A stretch of 64,000 nt of DNA from Krasilnikovozyma curviuscula (Eukaryota; Basidiomycota; Tremellomycetes; Cystofilobasidiales; Mrakiaceae): contig MVAQ01000039.1 in NCBI GenBank assembly GCA_014825775.1, positions 1-64,000 on the forward strand, written 5' to 3'. The translations under genes and the position numbers were made by a program. Positions 58,869 to 64,000 of this stretch are shown piece after piece. Under the pieces are notes generated by a model. The model searched no databases, was not told the origin of the DNA, and worked only from the letters and a program-made list of their open reading frames with translations. Numbering within the stretch: position 1 is the stretch's first letter; each line of letters begins with the position of its first letter.

Positions 58869-59530
58869 CTAGAAACCCATCTCTTCATCCAAAACTTGGA
58901 TGAACTTTTCTGTTGTGGGAGGTGGGAAGGCAACGAGGGATGACGGAGAGAAGGTAGATACGCTGGATGCGATGTCGCTGTTTGTTGCGACATAAGCAAG
59001 GCCGTTGATCAGCGTCAACATGAGGAACAAGTACCTGAAAATTACTTACGAAGGTCTCGAAACGACCAGATACCCCTTTCCCTGGAGAGTGTGAGCAAGC
59101 TCGGCTTGGTGATTGTCCATTAGATCCTCGTTCACGACCACAAGGAGATTCTTATTTGCTCTGAGAGCAGTGAGAATAGATCCGGCACCTGATTCAAAAA
59201 GAACATTACTTCAGATTAGTACTGCTGTCCCTGGATATTCGTACTGGAGTGTTACTTGCCGGCATGCGAGATGATCAAGTCAGCTTCTTCAACGTATTCT
59301 TCGATCCTGTCTGTGTACTTGAACGTCTCAATCTGGAGACCCTGAAACACTCTTCCTTCATGCAGGGGAAGAGGAGAATTTCCGTATTGAATAGCCAAGT
59401 GGGTATATCCTTTTTGAATGAAGGCATGCAACGCCGTCCCAAGCAGCACATTTGCTACTAGCTTGTCAAATTGCGTCGAGCCCACAGTCACAAACACCGA
59501 TTTTTTCTGCTGGATGGCCGAAGATACCAT
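58869..59530 (-). CDS. ALG13: Alg13, UDP-GlcNAc transferase catalytic subunit
   Basis: About 180 residues in three exons, ATG 59530 (MVSSAIQQKKSVFVTVGSTQ), TAG at 58869. With the membrane partner Alg14 it adds the second GlcNAc to dolichol-PP-GlcNAc on the cytosolic side of the ER. GT28 C-terminal fold parts: VFVTVGSTQFDKLVANVL, GYTHLAIQYGNSPLP, EADLIISHAGAGSILTAL, LLVVVNEDLMDNHQAELAHT and ending FIQVLDEEMGF. The first intron uses a GC donor (GCAAGT, 59254-59259): only this join restores SHAGAGS. The second is GTAAGT...AACAG. A non-ATG frame extends further upstream but Alg13 proteins normally begin just before VTVGST, so ATG 59530 is preferred. It shares a divergent promoter with the beta-adaptin gene. 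Confidence 0.92.
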
Positions 59531-59875
59531 ACTACTGTATGGCAGCAGAGTTTCTAGCAGTTCCAGAAATGAGCATATGGTCGTTACGTCCCTGGCAGGT
59601 CGCGTTGCTGTCGATTTGACCTCCGACACTCAAGGGAAAATAATAGTCTGGTAATATCAGCCCATTGAAGCTGCCATTTACCAGATGATGCTGATATTTG
59701 CTGTTCTTGTTGAATAAATTGCTCTCTCCAGCAGGAAACTCGTTGGAAATTCGGAAATTGGGGCTTCATTCTTGCTGTTCGTTTGGTTCAGCTTCTTTCC
59801 CCTCTGGCAGGACACCTAGCTCGCTTGCACCAGCCTCCAGCGCTCTAGAAAGTTTGAATTGAGTATCTTTCAGAC
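59531..59875. promoter_or_regulatory. divergent promoter region ALG13 / beta-adaptin
   Basis: 345 bases between two divergent start codons; both promoters must lie here. No gene is seen. Confidence 0.4.
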
Positions 59876-62845
59876 ATGTCGACTGGGGCACAGGATGGGA
59901 AGCTCTTCAGTAAGTCACTTTGCTGTCCTCGCACGTCTACCTTTTGTCCGTCTGCCGCATCTCACGACGAGCGTTGTTCTTGTGCATCACGATTTAATTA
60001 GCTCGAGGGAAGGTCCAAGAGCTGAGAGTTGAACTGCAAGCTGCAGATGCAGGGAAGAAGGATAAAGCGTTCTCAAAGAAGAAGACTGTTCTCAAGAAGA
60101 TAGTTGCTAACATGACAATGGGTAACGACAGTCAGTACCTGCTGTTCTCTGCACGAGGGGGAAAGTTCCTACCAGAGGAGAGTGAGAGACTTACTCTTTT
60201 CCATCTTCAGTGACGCCGCTTTTTCCAGATATCATAATGTTGATGCAGATCCAGGTCCTGGAAATCAAGAAGAGTACGTCGGCTGATTCAACTCGAGGTA
60301 TCGACTGAACGAAAGTCGATATGCTGACTATCTTATATCTTCTTGATAGTGGTCTACCTATTTCTAATAAACTATGGTCGTTCGAAACCGGACGACACTC
60401 AACATGCCATCCCTTCTTTCCTCACAGTATGTCCCTCAAGCATTCGCCCACCGTCCCACGTAGCTGAGCTCACTGACTTCCACCGCACTTCTTTCTATCG
60501 ATACTACTTCTTCAATTTCTCAATCAACTTGTTCTGACCAATTCATTGATCTCCACGTCAATTTCCACCTCCTTTTCCTGCACGCATGAAACACAGGACG
60601 CCGAGGACCGCAACCCACTGATTCGAGCTTTAGCAATTCGAACAATGTCTTCCATTCCACTTCCGTCTATCATAAAAGCTCTTTCGGATCCTCTTAGACA
60701 TGCTCTCAGGGACAGCGATCCATACGTTCGTAAAACAGCGGCCATAGCGTAAGTGGACCGACGATCTGTTCCTCTGGTCAAAACTCATGTCTTCTTTCCT
60801 TATTTCCCTCTCAGTGTTGCAAAACTCCATCCTCATTCGGCGGCGTCATCTCTCATGCCAGCGCTTATCCCACTTCTGAGAGATCTGTTAGCCGACCCGA
60901 ATCCTACCGTTGTCGCTAATTCAGTCGCTGCTCTGAGTGAGATCAGTGAGAGGAGTGACGAGATTGCCTTGAGATTAACTTATAGCGTTGGAATGAAATT
61001 GGTTTCTGCTCTGGGAGAGTGTTCAGAGTGAGTTTCCTTGCAACTCAATAACGCCGTCGTGTCTCAAAACAGATTCCTGATGCCTTGTTGGGTTATGTTT
61101 CCACATTGTCTAGATGGGGACAGATCTATATCCTCGACTCTCTTCTCTCGTTCACACCTCAGTCCTCATTGGACGCTGAAACGCTCGCCGAGCGTATCGC
61201 TGCCAGACTTCAACATTCCAACTCTGCCGTCGTCCTCGTCACCGTGAAGGTCATTCTATATCTCATGAATTACATGGGAGATGGAAGAGACGGAGAGGTT
61301 GTCAGGGGATTAGAAAGAAAAATGGGCCCTCCTCTTGGTAAGCAAGATGCGTTCAGGCGGTAGCTTTATCTTTCTTAGCTGAACCGAATATGCGTTTTTC
61401 ATTAGTCACGCTGCTCTCGTCTGGTCCTGAGGTCCAATATGTTGCTCTTCGTTCCATTCTTTTGATCATTCAAAGGCGTCCGGCGATCCTCGCGAACGAG
61501 GTCAAGGTCTTTTTTGTCAAATACAACGACCCAATCTACGTCAAATTGGCAAAGCTTGAGATCATGTACCGACTCGTAGGAGAAAAGAACTACAAGGAAG
61601 TTCTGGAAGAGTTGAAAGAGTGAGTTCTTGGATTCCAGTTGGATTCTGTAGTGCTGTGCTGACCCAAAAATTGTGTTTGCCAGATACGCTTCAGAAGTCG
61701 ATGTTGACTTCGTTCGAAAATCGGTTCGATCCATCGGTCGACTAGCAATCAAGATACCGTCTTCAGCAACCCCGTGCATCCAAGCTCTCCTCGCTCTCAT
61801 CTCAACGAAGATCTCTTACGTCGTCCAAGAAGCAACGGTCGTCATCAAGGATATCTTTAGATGCTATCCTGGTAAATACGAGAGCGTTATTGGAACACTT
61901 TGTGAAAACATGGACGTATTGGATGAGCCTGAAGCGAAGAGTGCTATGATCTGGATCTTGGGAGAGTATGCCGATAGAATCGAGAACAGTGACGAGTTGC
62001 TGGAAGACTTCTTGTTTGGCTTCATGGATGAAAGCACGGAGGTATGAGTATATTCTGTTATGACCAATCACGGAATAGAACTGATTCTCTTTTCTTAGGT
62101 CCAACTCGCACTGCTCACGGCGACTGTGAAACTGTTCATCAAGCGCCCCACCGCTGGACAAGAACTTGTTCCGAAAGTACTCAAAATGGCAACAGAAGAT
62201 GCCGAAAATCCGGACTTGCGTGACAGAGTATGTAGCATCGATACTTCTGTGATTTTGAGAGGCTTGAAACTGATCTGGTCTGTTCAGGGTTTCATGTACT
62301 GGAGATTGCTCTCGACTGACCCTGCGGCAGCACGAGACATTGTTCTCGCAGAGAAGCCTCCAATATCGACAGAGACTGATCGTATGGATCGATCACAGCT
62401 GGACCAGCTTCTCCTTCACACTGGAACGTTATCGTCCATCTACCACAAAAGCCCACAGGTGAGCGTGACTTCTTCGTAGTTCGAGATTCTTCATTGCTTA
62501 CAACCCTTCTCGCACGTGCAGACATTTATTCGAACAGCAAGAGCTAAATACCTTCCCGACTCCCCAGCTCTTAACCCATCAACTCGCCGTCACCTTTTGA
62601 CTCCGGGTGGGTATGCTGCGACAGTCGCACCAGTGCCAAGACCAACAACTGCTTCAGTGCCCACTCCTGCAGCTACTTCCCAGCAACAGATAATGGATGA
62701 GGAAGACGACGATGAAGAAGCTGAGGAAGCAGCGAGAAGAAGGAGAAGAGACCCATACGGAGACCTCGGTGTTTTGGAGTCTGAGGATCAATATACGAGT
62801 GACGTCGCCAGACCGCAGGGAGGAGATGATGATCTTTTGTTTTAG
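59876..62845 (+). CDS. APL2: beta-adaptin, clathrin adaptor AP-1/AP-2 large subunit
   Basis: About 740 residues in roughly eleven exons, ATG 59876 ([11 protein letters not shown]), TAG 62843-62845. Adaptin trunk of HEAT-like repeats: [155 protein letters not shown] and [20 protein letters not shown]. After [20 protein letters not shown] the protein ends in a Pro-rich then acidic hinge ([20 protein letters not shown]) and DDDLLF. No C-terminal ear domain is present, as in yeast Apl2. It acts in clathrin vesicle formation at the Golgi or endosome; the AP-1 assignment is by family resemblance. Confidence 0.92.
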
Positions 62846-63041
62846 GGAGAGAGGTGATCAATATTTGGTTGCCATTTGTAGTGAGATCTGATGTGGTTGC
62901 TTGACTTGCTACTGCAGATGGTGCAAGTCGACAAGCTTGCAGAGCGCGTCTCTTACAACGTAGCAATGAACAGCCTTGCGAAAGGTACCGTTCTCGTAGG
63001 ACTCAGCTGTTGATACATCAATTTTTCTGTTGTGTTGTTCT

Positions 63042-64000
63042 CTAATATTTCTCAGCCATTACTGAGAGAAAAGGAGCATGATCAAAACGAGATCGGGGCT
63101 TCATTACAACCTGTCACAACTTACTCAAGGTAACCAAAGAGGTCCAACCGGTAAATGGGTGACTAAACAAGGAAAATCAGGAAGTGATGAATTGGTATAT
63201 GTCAATCCTACGAGAACTTAAAGACCTTCTTACCTTCTCTTTCCTTCGCCTGTCAACGCATCGTATTGTTCCCAAACGTATCCCGTCTTCTGATGTTCCT
63301 TGAAAACGTTACTGATGATGTTGTCTCTGAGCTCAGCATAAATCTGCTTTGCTTGAGCCTGGTATGGGCCCTCCACCGAGATGTAAAACTGGAGAAGAAG
63401 TCAATAGCTGCGACTTTAGCGGCTAGACTAGGACTGACCTTATATAAAGAGCTCAAGGTAAGATAGTTGAAAGGCATCCAAATCGGTCCCTTCCAGTAGT
63501 TCTCTCCCTTTCCAAACTGGGCATGGTCTTTGCTCAAAGACCGAAGACCATAGTCGGACCACAACTTCTCCGGTGAGTGAATAAGATCAAAGATGGATCC
63601 AAGATGAGGAGAGTCTGGTGGAAGCAAGCCTAGCATCATTGGGAACAGAGAAATATATCCAGCATGACAAGAGAACGTCGACTCGTCGTCCTCATCAACC
63701 GTGACATCGCAGTACATCTGGTCATCTTCGGACCAGTGAAGATCTGAAGTTGAAGAAGTGAGAAATGAGATCAGATCAGATACAGAACTCACAGATGTGA
63801 GAAAGAGACGACAAGCTCACCTTCAATGTTAGCCAAGATATTCTTTTCGTTCCTCTTGAAATCAGCGTAGTCATCTTCTTCGCCCAGGTATTCGGCAATC
63901 TCACTCATGGTTCGAGCAAAGAATCCCATCCAGCTGATGAGATCAATGTGGAGCTCACCGACATGAGGTGGAGAAGCTCTAGGGTAGTCGTCCATCCCAC
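63042..64000 (-). CDS. CWH41: mannosyl-oligosaccharide glucosidase I (GH63), 3' part
   Basis: Incomplete: the 5' part lies beyond the right edge. ER-lumen enzyme that removes the outer alpha-1,2-glucose from N-glycans. Seen in order on the minus strand: HVGELHIDLISWMGFFARTM, DLHWSEDDQMYCDVTVDEDD, HAGYISLFPMMLGLLPPDSP, YGLRSLSKDHAQFGKGENYW, WKGPIWMPFNYLTLSSLYK (the GH63 signature region), VWEQYDALTGEGKR, then short exons giving SHPFTGWTSLVTL and IMAEKY before TAG at 63042-63044. The last two introns (about 63170-63228 and 63058-63117) restore the usual GH63 ending (GHPFTGWTSLV-type). It is tail-to-tail with the beta-adaptin gene, 196 bases apart. Confidence 0.93.

Noticed and set aside
59531..59629. 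Upstream extension of the ALG13 frame
   Set aside because: The extension has no ATG (it would start at GTG), and Alg13 proteins normally begin just before VTVGST.

Overview
The window is nuclear DNA of an intron-dense basidiomycete yeast or filamentous fungus, most likely a Tremellomycete (Cryptococcus/Kwoniella/Tremella relatives). Three things point there. Almost every gene is broken by many short introns (roughly 40-100 nt, GT-AG, with CTNAY-like branch sites). Genes are tightly packed on both strands. One gene (26070-27788) belongs to the CAP59/CMT1 mannosyltransferase family, best known from capsule-forming Cryptococcus. I see no rRNA, tRNA, CRISPR array, transposon or virus-like sequence.

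Layout, 24 protein-coding loci. 1-2540: 3' part of an ABCC-type transporter. 2719-3631 (-): small secreted protein. 4082-9018 (-): Mrc1/claspin replication-checkpoint mediator. 9777-10273 (-): Sec61 beta. 10706-13495 (-): Leu1 isopropylmalate isomerase. 13931-17105 (-): Mdl1/ABCB10-like mitochondrial ABC transporter. 17781-19554 (+): Enp1/bystin. 20412-20534 (+): a 40-codon gene with an intron-bearing leader. 20832-22084 (-): SAM methyltransferase. 22223-25787 (+): F-BAR/SH3 cytokinesis protein. 26070-27788 (+): CAP59-family enzyme. 28035-30177 (+): GH17 glucanase. 30630-34412 (+): topoisomerase III. 35042-37527 (-): GH79 glycosidase. 37998-39399 (+): PAP2 lipid phosphatase. 40029-43539 (+): copper amine oxidase. 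43944-47324 (+): Bye1-like PHD/TFIIS/SPOC protein. 47896-49649 (+): FAD amine-oxidoreductase family protein. 49694-50703 (-): Naa40/Nat4 histone N-acetyltransferase. 51143-55620 (-): MHYT-domain membrane protein. 56708-58249 (-): secreted agmatinase-like ureohydrolase. 58869-59530 (-): Alg13. 59876-62845 (+): beta-adaptin. 63042-64000 (-): 3' part of glucosidase I.

Most genes are housekeeping genes and do not form one pathway, but loose themes appear. Secretory-pathway and glycan genes recur (Sec61 beta, CAP59-like, GH17, GH79, Alg13, beta-adaptin, glucosidase I). A DNA replication/repair pair is present (Mrc1, Top3). Between 40 and 58 kb, three enzymes whose families act on amines or polyamines (copper amine oxidase, DAO-family FAD oxidoreductase, agmatinase) lie near a membrane MHYT sensor-like protein.

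Most noteworthy points: the 40-residue microprotein gene, the MHYT protein, the run of five tiny exons at the 5' end of the GH17 gene, and a strong hairpin in the 1.1-kb gap upstream of the MHYT gene. Exon joins were worked out by hand from splice consensus and reading frame. Gene ends are firmer than some internal or N-terminal joins.
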